Shown piece after piece: positions 22,913 through 32,103 of a stretch of 64,000 bases of DNA; the stretch's first letter is position 1; every line of letters starts with the position of its first letter. The notes under the pieces are model-generated. The model did no database searches, had not been told where the DNA came from, and saw only the letters and a program-made list of their open reading frames with translations. Source of the stretch: Bacillota bacterium (GTDB taxonomy: Bacteria; Bacillota; Clostridia; Christensenellales; CAG-917). The translations under genes were made by a program, and so were the position numbers. The stretch spans positions 19,914 through 83,913 of the forward strand of contig JAMPEA010000001.1 in NCBI GenBank assembly GCA_023665365.1, read 5' to 3'.

Positions 22913-24664
22913 ATGAAAGACTTTATATTGGTATTTAAGGTTCTGTTTAGAAATCAAAACGCGCGTCGCATATCCGCAAGCGGCAAGCGCAAACTTCCTC
23001 AAAACGTCGTCACTCTGCTTTGTATGCTTCCTCTTGCGCTTTTAATGTGCGTCGTATTCGGATTGCTTGCTGTGATAGTGCCCGACGCAAAAACGCTGTC
23101 GCTCGTGAGCAACGTTGTGGTGTCGGCAGTGCAGTTGTTCGCGCTGTTCACCTCTATGTTTACGGTGATGAACACGCTTTACCATTCGTCTGACACTCCG
23201 TTTTTAAACACCTTGCCGATCAGCCATATATCGGTATTTTTCGCAAAATTCTCGATAGCGTATCTGAATATGCTCCTGTTTATCGCTTCGTTTACAGTGC
23301 CGACGCTACTGACGGTATCCATAGTTTACGCCGCGTTCGGTCGAGCTATGTTCTACGGTTATTTCGCGCTGATATTTCTAATAACAATCGTCGCGCCGAT
23401 ACTGCCTCTGTTTATACTGACGCTGTTTTCGATGCCGATTTCCTATATCGGCTCCTTTTTCAAGGGCAAATCCGTACTCAAAACGATATTGGCGCTTCTG
23501 TTTTACGTTGCGATAATGGTAGGATATTTGCTTTTGGTCTACTATCTCGGAAAAGACGACGACAGCGAGCTTGATAACATACAGATGACGGGCAGTGCGC
23601 TTGCCGGGCTCGGCGTATTTGCAAAGGTCATGTATCCAAACGCCGTATTGATAGAATTCTGTCTCGGGATAGACGCAGGGAAGAACTTCGGAATATCGGT
23701 CGGCATAACCGTGGGAATGATTGTAGTTATGCTCCTTCTCGCAATGCTTTTCTATCGCAGGATAAACCAGCGCAGGCTCGAAACCAACAACGACTGCTCC
23801 CATAGCGCCGTGAGTTACAAGCAGAGCAACTCGCTCGTGTTGTCGCTTATGAAAAAGGATTTCAAGGACATTATGCGCAACCCGAGCCTTGCCGCGTCGA
23901 GCTTGGCTACGATTTTGATGTGTCCCGTCATATCCGCCATCATGTATTTCGTAAGCGATATGCAAACCTCTAACGATGCCGTCCCCGAATACCTCAACGC
24001 GATTTTGAAGCTGTCGTATTTGGTGCTGTACTCCTTGATTTTCCTTGCGGGAACTAATGGAATGGCGATGATAGCCTACACGCGAGAGGGACACTCCTTC
24101 TATCTCACAAAAACACTCCCGATCAGCGCAAAGGACAGTATAAGGGCAAAATTCGCACTTTCGATAATACCGTCGGGGATAATTTTGATAGTGCAGACTA
24201 TTATTGCGATTGCTCTGTACAGGCTTGACGTTTTAAGCGTAATTCTGTTTTTAATCTGTATGGCGTTTGCAATAGTAGGCGCAACGGCGTTGCTCATATA
24301 CTGCGACATGCGCTTCGGCAACGTAAACTGGAATACAAGGCAGGATTTAAAACAGGTGTCAAACGCGAACAAGGGCTCGCTTATAGTGGCGTTTAGCGCA
24401 GTGGGCATCGGCTGTATTGCGCTCGTAAGCGGAATACTGCTTGCAACCTATGCCTATCAAATCGGAGGGAAAACGGTTGTGCTCGCAGTATTTTGGAGCG
24501 TGCTATTTGCGCTGACGCTTGCAATGCTTATCGCGGGAATACTCGTTTTGAAATTCAAAGCCGAACCCTATTACGACCTTATCGGAGAGAGAAAATTCAG
24601 TCCTAAAAGCGGTTTAATAAGAGGACGTGCCAATAGCGGGAACGGCAACACGCTGATGAAATGA
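22913..24664 (+). CDS. ABC-2 type transporter permease
   Basis: 583 residues with about twelve hydrophobic spans in two similar halves; each half starts with a short amphipathic segment (MKDFILVFKVLFRNQ and LMKKDFKDIMRNPS) as in fused ABC-2 permeases. It forms the membrane channel for the ATPase 15 bp upstream. The ATG at 22913 is taken; a GTG at 22907 is in frame. There is no good ribosome binding site, so translation may be coupled to the upstream gene. Confidence 0.88.
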   Translation: MKDFILVFKVLFRNQNARRISASGKRKLPQNVVTLLCMLPLALLMCVVFGLLAVIVPDAKTLSLVSNVVVSAVQLFALFTSMFTVMNTLYHSSDTPFLNTLPISHISVFFAKFSIAYLNMLLFIASFTVPTLLTVSIVYAAFGRAMFYGYFALIFLITIVAPILPLFILTLFSMPISYIGSFFKGKSVLKTILALLFYVAIMVGYLLLVYYLGKDDDSELDNIQMTGSALAGLGVFAKVMYPNAVLIEFCLGIDAGKNFGISVGITVGMIVVMLLLAMLFYRRINQRRLETNNDCSHSAVSYKQSNSLVLSLMKKDFKDIMRNPSLAASSLATILMCPVISAIMYFVSDMQTSNDAVPEYLNAILKLSYLVLYSLIFLAGTNGMAMIAYTREGHSFYLTKTLPISAKDSIRAKFALSIIPSGIILIVQTIIAIALYRLDVLSVILFLICMAFAIVGATALLIYCDMRFGNVNWNTRQDLKQVSNANKGSLIVAFSAVGIGCIALVSGILLATYAYQIGGKTVVLAVFWSVLFALTLAMLIAGILVLKFKAEPYYDLIGERKFSPKSGLIRGRANSGNGNTLMK

Positions 24665-24720
24665 GCTAATTAGATACACTAAAACGCAATATTGTAATGC
24701 GATAAATAAACGAGGTGATT

Positions 24721-25149
24721 ATGCTTAAACATAAAATTGCGCTCGACGTAGGCGACGTTCGCATCGGGGTTGCGGTGAGCGATTTGCTTGGGATAACCGC
24801 AAATCCGCGCGAAACTTACGTGCGCAAAAAAGGTGACTCAAACGCCGATATAGCGTATTTTTGCGAATATGCAAAACGCGAGGACGCGGACGCTTTCGTG
24901 CTCGGATTGCCCAAGAATATGGACGGCACAGAGGGCGAGCGCGCAAAAATTACGCGCGAATTCGGCGATACTTTGAGCGCTGCTTCGGGATTGCCCGTGT
25001 ATTATCAGGACGAGCGACTGACTACGGTTTCTGCCGAGCGTATGCTTATTGGCGCCGACGTGCGTAGGGAAAAGCGAAAGCAGGTCGTAGACAAGGTTGC
25101 CGCAACTATCATATTGCAATCCTATCTCGACAGCCAAAATTTTAGATAA
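24721..25149 (+). CDS. ruvX: Putative pre-16S rRNA nuclease / Holliday junction resolvase YqgF
   Basis: 142 residues with an RNase H-like fold. The metal-binding Asp lies in ALDVGDVRIGVAVSD; other family motifs are FVLGLPKNMDGTEG, YQDERLTTVSAERML and the C-terminal VDKVAATIILQSYLD. It matures 16S rRNA ends and was first annotated as a resolvase. GAGGTGA precedes the ATG at 24721. Followed by a DUF1292 gene, an order seen widely in Firmicutes. Confidence 0.95.
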   Translation: MLKHKIALDVGDVRIGVAVSDLLGITANPRETYVRKKGDSNADIAYFCEYAKREDADAFVLGLPKNMDGTEGERAKITREFGDTLSAASGLPVYYQDERLTTVSAERMLIGADVRREKRKQVVDKVAATIILQSYLDSQNFR

Positions 25150-25219
25150 TCGTATTGCATTTGTCAAAAACCGTGTTATACTAACTGAGTGGACTAAGCG
25201 TCCGAAGGAGAAAACCGCT

Positions 25220-25543
25220 ATGGCAGATTTTTTTGAAGATAACAACAATATCGACGACGATGACGATATAATCGTCTTGCACAACGAAAATACCGATATG
25301 GATGAGGAGTTCTATCATCTCGCCACGCTCGACGTTGACCAAAAATGGTACGTGGTGATGAAGCCCGTCGAAAAACTCGACGATATTGCCGACGACGAAG
25401 TGCTCATTTACGAGATAGTCGAGGACGAGGAAGGCAACGACGCATTCGCGCCCATCGAGGACGAGGACGTGCTCGACAAAGTTTTCGAGGAGTTTATGGC
25501 GGAAGTCGCCAAGTATGAGGACGAAAACGGCGACGAGGAATAA
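25220..25543 (+). CDS. DUF1292 (YrzB-like) protein
   Basis: 107 very acidic residues. The core VLHNENTDMDEEFYHLATLDVDQKWY and VLIYEIVEDEEGN segment match DUF1292 proteins, which sit next to ruvX in many Firmicutes and have no known activity. GAAGGAGA precedes the ATG at 25220. The start of the frame further upstream overlaps ruvX and is not used. Confidence 0.88.
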   Translation: MADFFEDNNNIDDDDDIIVLHNENTDMDEEFYHLATLDVDQKWYVVMKPVEKLDDIADDEVLIYEIVEDEEGNDAFAPIEDEDVLDKVFEEFMAEVAKYEDENGDEE

Positions 25544-25564
25544 TATTTTTATCCGCTGAGCCCT

Positions 25565-25612
25565 AAGCCGTCGGCGTTATTTGCATTTACAGCGCGCGAC
25601 GGCTTTTGTTTT
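25565..25612 (+). terminator. Terminator after the ruvX operon
   Basis: Stem AAGCCGTCG (25565-25573) and CGACGGCTT (25597-25605) around a 23-nt loop, followed by TTGTTTT. Confidence 0.75.
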
Positions 25613-25655
25613 GCAAAAATAATAAAAAAAATTTTGCCAAACCGCTTTATTTTGT

Positions 25656-25782
25656 TTGCAAAAATATTTTATATATAATATAATCCAAAACGAACCCACA
25701 CTGCGACGGAGTTCGGATAGTTCCTAAGGGTCGTCTGAGCGGCGAAATCGCGGGAGGTAAAAACTAATCAGGAGGACCTATT
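25656..25782 (+). promoter_or_regulatory. Promoter and structured leader of rpsB
   Basis: TTGCAA (25656-25661), 17-nt spacer, TATAAT (25679-25684), then a leader of about 90 nt with several complementary GC-rich segments (GCGACGGAG, GGGTCGTC, GCGGCGAAATCGC) before AGGAGG. Leaders of ribosomal protein operons often bind their own product; here this is inference only. Confidence 0.6.
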
Positions 25783-26619
25783 ATGGCCGTCACATCAATG
25801 AAAGCCCTGCTTGAAGCGGGCGTACACTTCGGACATCAGACAAAACGCTGGAATCCGAAAATGAGCAAGTATATCTATGCAACGAGAAACGACATTCACA
25901 TCATCGACTTGCAAATCTCCGTCGATCACGTCGAAGCCGCGTATCAGTTTGTCAAGAGCGTTGCGCAAGAGGGCAAATCCGTACTCTTCGTCGGTACGAA
26001 AAAGCAAGCGCAGGACGCTATCAAGCAAGAAGCCCAGCGTTGCGATATGTTCTACATCAACCAGAGATGGCTCGGCGGAACGCTGACAAACTTCAAGACC
26101 ATTCGCACGAGAATCGACCGCTTGAACAAAATCAATCAGATGGAACTCATCGGCGAATTCGAACTTCTCCCCAAGAAAGAGGTTTCAAAGCTCAAAAAGG
26201 AGCGCGACGACCTTGAAAAGAACCTCGGCGGCATCAAAAATATGCGCAATCTACCCGGCTGTCTGTTCGTCGTAGACCTCAAAAAAGAGGAAAACGCGGT
26301 GAGAGAGGCTCGCAAACTCAATATTCCGATCGTTGCGGTCGTCGATACCAACTGCGACCCCGACCTTGTCGATTACGTTATCCCCGGCAACGACGACGCT
26401 ATCCGCGCAATACAACTCTTTGCGTCGCTGATGGCTGATGCGGTTATCGAAGCAAATCAAGGCGAATCCTTTGTTGCCGCCAAGGTTGAGAAAGCCGCTC
26501 CCGAAACCGTCGAAGTTGAAGAAGTTGTCGAACAAGTCGTTGAAGAACCCGTTCAACCCCTCACTCCCGAAGAGGCTCTCGAAAAAGCCATCGCAGAGAA
26601 AGAGGCTTCCGAAAACTAA
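25783..26619 (+). CDS. rpsB: 30S ribosomal protein S2
   Basis: 278 residues. The N-terminal signature [37 protein letters not shown], and the C-terminal [20 protein letters not shown] with IRAIQLF are standard S2. An additional acidic Glu/Val-rich tail (about 235-278) extends beyond the typical end. Strong AGGAGG before the ATG. Head of the rpsB-tsf-pyrH-frr block. Confidence 0.98.
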   Translation: MAVTSMKALLEAGVHFGHQTKRWNPKMSKYIYATRNDIHIIDLQISVDHVEAAYQFVKSVAQEGKSVLFVGTKKQAQDAIKQEAQRCDMFYINQRWLGGTLTNFKTIRTRIDRLNKINQMELIGEFELLPKKEVSKLKKERDDLEKNLGGIKNMRNLPGCLFVVDLKKEENAVREARKLNIPIVAVVDTNCDPDLVDYVIPGNDDAIRAIQLFASLMADAVIEANQGESFVAAKVEKAAPETVEVEEVVEQVVEEPVQPLTPEEALEKAIAEKEASEN

Positions 26620-26727
26620 TCGTTTACGGCGAAATGCCGCAAACCATTTAAGTTTATGACACGGCAAATTGCCGCAAATCTACAAGGCGTATAGACGCGC
26701 CGCTAAATTCAGATAATAGGAGTATAT

Positions 26728-27600
26728 ATGGCATTTACAAGTAAAGACGTTATGGAACTTCGCCAGCGTACCGGTGTAGGTATGATGGATTGCAAAAAGG
26801 CTCTCGTCGCCACCGACGGCGATATGGAAGCCGCTATCGACTACTTGCGCGAAAGAGGAATGGCGCAAGCCGCTAAGAAAGAATCGCGTATCGCCGCAGA
26901 GGGCATCGTTTACGCGGCGGGCAAGGACGGCAAGTATGCGCTGGTTGAAGTCAACTGCGAATCCGACTTCGTTGCGGGCGGTCCCGTGTTTAAAGAGTAC
27001 GTCGCAAAGGTTGCGGATTATATTCTCGACAATCCCTCCGCAAGCGTAGAGGACGTTGTCGCGGCAATGCAACCCGTGACGAACGAGTACGTTTTGAAGA
27101 TGGGCGAGAAACTCTCTATCCGTCGCTTCACGGTTTACGAGGCGCACGACACCGAGGTTGATACCTATATCCATATGGGCGGAAAAATCGGCGTTATGGT
27201 CGAGGCGAGCAAGGGCGCGGGCAAGGACGTCATTCACGACGTGGCTTTGCAAATTGCCGCCGCAAACGCTCAATACGTGACCCGCGATGAAGTCCCCGCG
27301 TCGGAAGTCGAGCACGAAAAGGAAATTCTCAAAGCTCAGGCTCTCAACGAGGACAATCCCAAGCCCGAGGCAATCATCGAAAAGATGATGGTCGGCAGAA
27401 TTAACAAATTCTACAAGGATATTTGCCTCGTCGAACAGCCTTTCGTCAAGAACGGCGACCTTACTATTGCGCAGTACCTTAAAAACAACGGCAACGCGAC
27501 GGTTATCCGCTTCACGCGTTACGCTATGGGCGAGGGCTTGCAAAAGAGAGAGGACGATTTCGTCGGCGAAGTAATGGCGCAAGCCGGTATGATAAAATAA
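26728..27600 (+). CDS. tsf: Elongation factor Ts
   Basis: 290 residues, nucleotide exchange factor for EF-Tu. The N-terminal UBA-like domain (DVMELRQRTGVGMMDCKKAL), core VEVNCESDFVA and the C-terminal domain are present. The 108-bp gap after rpsB contains two look-alike hairpins, CGGC-GAAAT-GCCG and CGGC-AAATT-GCCG, which may be processing or attenuation sites. RBS AGGAG. Confidence 0.98.
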   Translation: MAFTSKDVMELRQRTGVGMMDCKKALVATDGDMEAAIDYLRERGMAQAAKKESRIAAEGIVYAAGKDGKYALVEVNCESDFVAGGPVFKEYVAKVADYILDNPSASVEDVVAAMQPVTNEYVLKMGEKLSIRRFTVYEAHDTEVDTYIHMGGKIGVMVEASKGAGKDVIHDVALQIAAANAQYVTRDEVPASEVEHEKEILKAQALNEDNPKPEAIIEKMMVGRINKFYKDICLVEQPFVKNGDLTIAQYLKNNGNATVIRFTRYAMGEGLQKREDDFVGEVMAQAGMIK

Positions 27601-27604
27601 TCTT

Positions 27605-27634
27605 AAAGGGAATGCAAATCGCATTCCCTTTTTT
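27605..27634 (+). terminator. Terminator after tsf
   Basis: AAAGGGAATGC (27605-27615), loop AAATC, GCATTCCCTTT (27621-27631) with T tail, five bases after the tsf stop. Confidence 0.9.
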
Positions 27635-27694
27635 AGAGGTTAAATTCGTAGCTTTGCAAACCTATCGTTTGCAGGGCATAAATATAGGTAGAAT

Positions 27695-28462
27695 ATGGAC
27701 AACACATTAGATAACTGCGCAACCCAAATCGTCAACGTAAAATTGGACTCAAACGTCAAATATAAGCGCGTCATAATCAAACTTTCGGGCGAGGCGCTCG
27801 CAAGCGACGCTACGGGCATGGGCATCGACATGAAAAAGCTCGACTACGTTTGCGACGAGATTGCCGATATAAGGAAGCTCGGCGTTGAGGTAGGCATAGT
27901 CATAGGCGGAGGCAACTTTTGGCGCGGTCGTCAAGCCGACGAAAAGATGAACCGCTCGACCGCCGACCATATGGGAATGCTCGCAACCGTGATGAACGCG
28001 CTTGCAATACAGGACAGGCTCGAACAGCACGGAATTCCAGTCAGAGTGCAGACCGCGCTTACGATAACCAAAGTCGCCGAGCCCTATATACTTCGTAAAG
28101 CCGTGCGCCACTTTGAAAAGGGAAGAATAGTCATCTTCGCTTGCGGAACGGGCAATCCGTATTTTTCGACGGATACGGGCGCGGCGCTTCGCTCCTGCGA
28201 AATCGGCGCGGACGCACTGTTGCTTGCCAAAAACGTGGACGGAGTTTACGACAGCGACCCCAAACTCAACAAAGGCGCTAAAAAATTCGACAAACTCAGT
28301 TATATGCAAGTCATATCTATGGGGCTCAAAGCGATGGACACTACGGCTATAACCATGTGTATGGATAACAACGTGCCGATTATCGCTTTCAGCCTTATGG
28401 AAAAGGACAGCATAAAAAAAGCCGTCTGCGGCGAGCAAATCGGGACGGTCATCTCAAAATAA
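27695..28462 (+). CDS. pyrH: UMP kinase
   Basis: 255 residues of the amino-acid-kinase fold that phosphorylates UMP. Motifs: KLSGEAL, IVIGGGNFWRGRQAD, DHMGMLATVMNALA, GTGNPYFSTDTGAALR, and DGVYDSDP. The first 20 residues are an extension compared with most homologues, so a later TTG could be the real start; AGGTAG lies before the ATG used. The preceding terminator implies partial uncoupling from tsf. Confidence 0.96.
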   Translation: MDNTLDNCATQIVNVKLDSNVKYKRVIIKLSGEALASDATGMGIDMKKLDYVCDEIADIRKLGVEVGIVIGGGNFWRGRQADEKMNRSTADHMGMLATVMNALAIQDRLEQHGIPVRVQTALTITKVAEPYILRKAVRHFEKGRIVIFACGTGNPYFSTDTGAALRSCEIGADALLLAKNVDGVYDSDPKLNKGAKKFDKLSYMQVISMGLKAMDTTAITMCMDNNVPIIAFSLMEKDSIKKAVCGEQIGTVISK

Positions 28463-28480
28463 ACGCGCTAACGCTTTATA

Positions 28481-28509
28481 AGCCCTCCCAAAAACGGGAG
28501 GGTTTTATT
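28481..28509 (+). terminator. Terminator after pyrH
   Basis: CCCTCCC (28483-28489) and GGGAGGG (28496-28502) with TTTTATT after it. Confidence 0.88.
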
Positions 28510-28560
28510 ATGCCGTATTTATCGTTAGATATTATATAATAAATAAAGTTATATTAGTTA

Positions 28561-28589
28561 TTGATTTATGCTTTGAAATTTGTTATAAT
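28561..28589 (+). promoter_or_regulatory. Promoter of the frr-uppS-cdsA-dxr-rseP run
   Basis: TTGATT (28561-28566), 17-nt spacer, TATAAT (28584-28589), about 30 nt before the frr start. Confidence 0.72.
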
Positions 28590-28618
28590 TTATCCAATAT
28601 AAAAACGGAGGATTTCCT

Positions 28619-29194
28619 ATGTCGTACAACATTGACGAAGTGGATTTGATTTTCGACGAGTTTGACGAGCGTATTTTAAAGACCGTCAACAATTTCAAAA
28701 ACGAGATGCGCTCGATACGCGCGGGCAGAGCCAATCCGCATATTCTCGATAAAATTACCGTGGACTATTACGGCACTCCCACGCCTATCAACAATATGGC
28801 AAACGTATCCGTGCCCGAAGCTCGTCTGCTCGTGATTTCTCCTTGGGACAAGTCGCAGTTGAAGCCGATCGAAAAGGCGATACTTGCCGCCAATATCGGC
28901 ATCACGCCCAACAACGACGGGCAGGTTATAAGGCTCGTATTCCCCGAGCTTACAGAGGATCGCCGCCGCAGTACCGTAAAAGAGGCGAAGTCGATAGTCG
29001 AGGAGAGCAAAATCGTTATGCGCAACGCCCGCCGCGACGCTATCGACGAGTTGAAAAAATTGCAAAAATCGTCGGTGATTACAGAGGACGATTTGAAAAA
29101 CTTCTCTGCCGAAATCGACAAAAAACTCTCCGTTCAAACCGACGACGTAGACAAAACTTTCAAAGAAAAAGAGCAGGAGATTTTGTCAATCTGA
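28619..29194 (+). CDS. frr: Ribosome recycling factor
   Basis: 191 residues. Family features RAGRANPHILDKITVDYYG, PWDKSQLKPIEKAI, GQVIRLVFPELTEDRR and the long basic helices are present. With EF-G it splits ribosomes after termination. CGGAGG precedes the ATG. The stop overlaps the uppS start by one base (TGATG). Confidence 0.98.
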   Translation: MSYNIDEVDLIFDEFDERILKTVNNFKNEMRSIRAGRANPHILDKITVDYYGTPTPINNMANVSVPEARLLVISPWDKSQLKPIEKAILAANIGITPNNDGQVIRLVFPELTEDRRRSTVKEAKSIVEESKIVMRNARRDAIDELKKLQKSSVITEDDLKNFSAEIDKKLSVQTDDVDKTFKEKEQEILSI

Positions 29195-29847
29195 TGCCCC
29201 TAAGACATATCGCATTTATCATGGACGGAAACGGTCGATGGGCAACCGCCCGATCTCTGCCTCGTACCGAGGGCTACTCGGCGGGGCTCGACGCGCTTAA
29301 ACGCGTAGCAGATGAGTGCGCTCGCCGCGGTGTCGAAGTCGTTTCCGTCTATGCGTTTTCCACTGAAAACAACGCGCGTCCCGAGGCGGAAAAGCAGGCG
29401 ATATTCGACGTAGTAAAAAAATTTAACGCCTCCTATGACGGCGATATGCGGATTTTATACATGGGCGACGTTGACGCGCTTCCCGCAGACGTAGCAGAGT
29501 CGGTGCGCGACGTGGAATATAAAACCGCAAACAACGTCGGATTGACCTTGAATATCGCGCTCAACTACGGCGCAAAGGACGATATTATACACGCCTGCAA
29601 ACTCACCTGCGACCACGGCGATTTTACTGTCGAAGGCTTTGAAAGCAATCTTGCAACTTGCGGACTTCCCGCACTCGACGCGATAGTGCGCACGGGCGGG
29701 GAAAAGCGGCTGTCAAACTTTATGCTGTACGAATGCGCGTATGCGGAGTTGTTTTTCATCGACAAACTCTGGCCGGATATGTCCGTTAAGGACGTGGATA
29801 ATATAATAGTCGAATTTGAACACCGCAACCGAAAATTCGGCAAATAA
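29194..29847 (+). CDS. uppS: Isoprenyl transferase (undecaprenyl diphosphate synthase), short form
   Basis: 217 residues, cis-prenyltransferase making the lipid carrier for cell-wall synthesis. The catalytic Asp is in FIMDGNGRW; VYAFSTENNARP, NIALNYGAKDDII and RTGGEKRLSNFMLYECAYAE are conserved, with Gly in place of the more usual Ser of RTSGE. Typical homologues have 240-260 residues, and short deletions are evident in the mid region. The ATG overlaps the frr stop. Confidence 0.92.
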   Translation: MPLRHIAFIMDGNGRWATARSLPRTEGYSAGLDALKRVADECARRGVEVVSVYAFSTENNARPEAEKQAIFDVVKKFNASYDGDMRILYMGDVDALPADVAESVRDVEYKTANNVGLTLNIALNYGAKDDIIHACKLTCDHGDFTVEGFESNLATCGLPALDAIVRTGGEKRLSNFMLYECAYAELFFIDKLWPDMSVKDVDNIIVEFEHRNRKFGK

Positions 29848-29863
29848 ATCGAATAGGCTGACT

Positions 29864-30898
29864 ATGTTAAAAAGAACGCTCACAGGAATAACTTTGGTGA
29901 TAATACTCGCGGCATTTATGCTATGCGGTTATTTCGTAAGTCCGATTTTCATAGATATGTTGATTTTGATTTTCCTTGCAGGCTCGGTTTACGAAATGCG
30001 GAAGTGTTTTAAAGAGACGGGCTACGATATGTACGTTTTGCCGTCAATCGTAATGCTTATATGCGCCTATCCCGCTTTCTATCTCATGCAACGTTTTATA
30101 GGCAAGGGTGCTGCGAGCGTAAGCGCGGGAGTGCAAGGTCTGCTTATCGTTTTGCTTGTAAGCGTAATGCTTTGTCTTAGCATTTTTACGTTCAGACCGC
30201 TTATGAAAAAGCGCGGGAAATCTTCGGATTGCAAAGCGGACGCGCCGTCGCTTTCCGATAATGCCGATGAAACTGCAATCGACAATCAATCCGACGCCGC
30301 GGGGCAAGTTTTAAAGGGCAACCTAAACGACCTGCTCGCTAACGTGTTTATCATTGTATATCCTATGCTGTTTTTGTCTGCGGCATGGATTTTGAGCTAC
30401 AAATACAGCGCGATTTTCGCGGTGCTGTTTGCGATATTTGTGCCCATCATCGGCAGCGATACGTTTGCGTATTTCGTAGGGTCGCTGATAGGCGGAAAAA
30501 AACTCTGTCCGTCCATAAGTCCCAAAAAGACCGTAGCGGGAGCTGTCGGCGGTCTGATTGGCGGAATGGTCGTCGCCATTCTGTTTTGGGTGGTGTTCGA
30601 ATACGTAGGCAGTATAGCGCCGACGTTTGCCGAGGGCTGTAACTATGTTCCGTTTATCTCGCGCTCGGACGGCGGCTGGATGTGGAAAAGCGCACTGATA
30701 TATCTTGCAATCGGGTTGATTTGCGGCGCGATTTCAGAAATCGGAGACCTCGCGGCATCGAGTATAAAGAGGGCAATCGGCATAAAGGACTACGGCAAAA
30801 TATTCCCCGGTCACGGCGGATTTATGGACAGAATCGATAGCGTTATGTACTGTTTGGTCGTGCTGTTGATTGCCTTTACTTGCATATACGGACACTGA
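29864..30898 (+). CDS. cdsA: Phosphatidate cytidylyltransferase
   Basis: 344 residues, integral membrane enzyme making CDP-diacylglycerol from phosphatidic acid and CTP. The C-terminal signature (IGDLAASSIKRAIGIKDYG, FPGHGGFMDRIDS) and SPKKTVAGAVGG are clear. It is longer than the usual 260-290 residues because of a polar loop of about 50 residues near 120-170 (SSDCKADAPSLSD). AGG lies before the ATG at 29864. It supplies the lipid route started by PlsC at the beginning of the window. Confidence 0.93.
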   Translation: MLKRTLTGITLVIILAAFMLCGYFVSPIFIDMLILIFLAGSVYEMRKCFKETGYDMYVLPSIVMLICAYPAFYLMQRFIGKGAASVSAGVQGLLIVLLVSVMLCLSIFTFRPLMKKRGKSSDCKADAPSLSDNADETAIDNQSDAAGQVLKGNLNDLLANVFIIVYPMLFLSAAWILSYKYSAIFAVLFAIFVPIIGSDTFAYFVGSLIGGKKLCPSISPKKTVAGAVGGLIGGMVVAILFWVVFEYVGSIAPTFAEGCNYVPFISRSDGGWMWKSALIYLAIGLICGAISEIGDLAASSIKRAIGIKDYGKIFPGHGGFMDRIDSVMYCLVVLLIAFTCIYGH

Positions 30899-30951
30899 TT
30901 TTAACGCTCGTTTAAGCGTACGAAAGAATACTGTAATAAACGGAATAAAAT

Positions 30952-32103
30952 ATGAAAACGATAACTATACTTGGCAGTACGGGTTCAGTAGGCACGCAGG
31001 TACTGGACGTAATCTCAAAATATCCCAACCAATACAAGGTGGTGGGGCTTTCGGCGTACAAAAACGAAACGTTACTGCGCGAGCAGGTCGAAAAGTATAA
31101 TCCGACGTATTATTATTTCCCGAGCGGCGCGATAGAAGTACAGCCGTCCGTATTTGATTTTTTGGAGGACAAGGCTTATACAAAATGCCTGTCCTCGCTT
31201 GAAGAACTTGCGAGTATGCCGTCGGACATCGTAGTATCGGCGGTGAGCGGCATCGCGGGACTTTGGTCGGCGGTCAGCGTTCTGACGCGCGGAGGGACGC
31301 TTGCAATAGCCAATAAGGAGACTATCGTTTGCGCGGGCAGACATTTAAAAGCGCTTGAAAAGAAGTACGGCGGAAAAATTCTTCCGCTCGACACCGAGCA
31401 CTCCGCGATTTTCAACTGTCTGAGAGGCGAGGATAAAAAGCAGGTCAAAAGCCTTGTTCTTACGGCAAGCGGCGGAGCGCTGAGAGATTTGCCGCAGGAA
31501 AAGTTGTCAAAGATAAAAGCGGACGACGCGCTCAGGCATCCCGTATGGAAGATGGGCAAAAAGGTAACTATTGATAGTGCGACGCTTTTCAATAAAGGGC
31601 TTGAAGTGATAGAGGCGATGCGCCTATTCGAGACGGACGCGGACAGCGTAAGCGTGGTCATGCACCGCGAAAGCATAGTTCACTCGCTTGTGGAGTTTAA
31701 AGACAACAGCATGAAAGGGTTGCTTTCCGTTCCCGATATGCGACTTGCTATCGACACGGCGTTATCTTATCCCGCGCACGGAAAGGAAATAATAGAGCCG
31801 CTCAGCCTTAAAGACGTCGGGAGACTTACGTTTTCTGCACCCGATTATGACAGATACCCGTGCTTAAAACTCGCTATCGAGGCGGCAAAGGCGGGAGAGG
31901 GCGCGTGTATAGCTTTGTCCGCCGCGGACGAGGTGCTCGTAGAGGAGTTTTTGAAAGACAAAATCAAATTTAACGATATTGCCGAGACTCTTGCAAAAGT
32001 GCTCAACAAATTCCGCCACGTTGGAGACGTAAAGCTCGAAGATATACTTAGCATAGATGAGAAAGCGCGCAAATATACTTACAGTGTTATAGGAGTCAAA
32101 TAG
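30952..32103 (+). CDS. dxr: 1-deoxy-D-xylulose 5-phosphate reductoisomerase
   Basis: 383 residues, first committed MEP-pathway enzyme. NADPH motif GSTGSVGTQ at the start, IANKETIVCAG, metal-binding PLDTEHSAIFNC, and the C-terminal helical domain are present. The stop overlaps the rseP GTG start by one base. With ispG and ispH it gives three MEP genes in this window. Confidence 0.97.
   Translation: MKTITILGSTGSVGTQVLDVISKYPNQYKVVGLSAYKNETLLREQVEKYNPTYYYFPSGAIEVQPSVFDFLEDKAYTKCLSSLEELASMPSDIVVSAVSGIAGLWSAVSVLTRGGTLAIANKETIVCAGRHLKALEKKYGGKILPLDTEHSAIFNCLRGEDKKQVKSLVLTASGGALRDLPQEKLSKIKADDALRHPVWKMGKKVTIDSATLFNKGLEVIEAMRLFETDADSVSVVMHRESIVHSLVEFKDNSMKGLLSVPDMRLAIDTALSYPAHGKEIIEPLSLKDVGRLTFSAPDYDRYPCLKLAIEAAKAGEGACIALSAADEVLVEEFLKDKIKFNDIAETLAKVLNKFRHVGDVKLEDILSIDEKARKYTYSVIGVK

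Noticed and set aside
26620..26727. Twin hairpins before tsf as a terminator
   Set aside because: Stems are only four base pairs and no T run follows; at most processing or attenuation signals.
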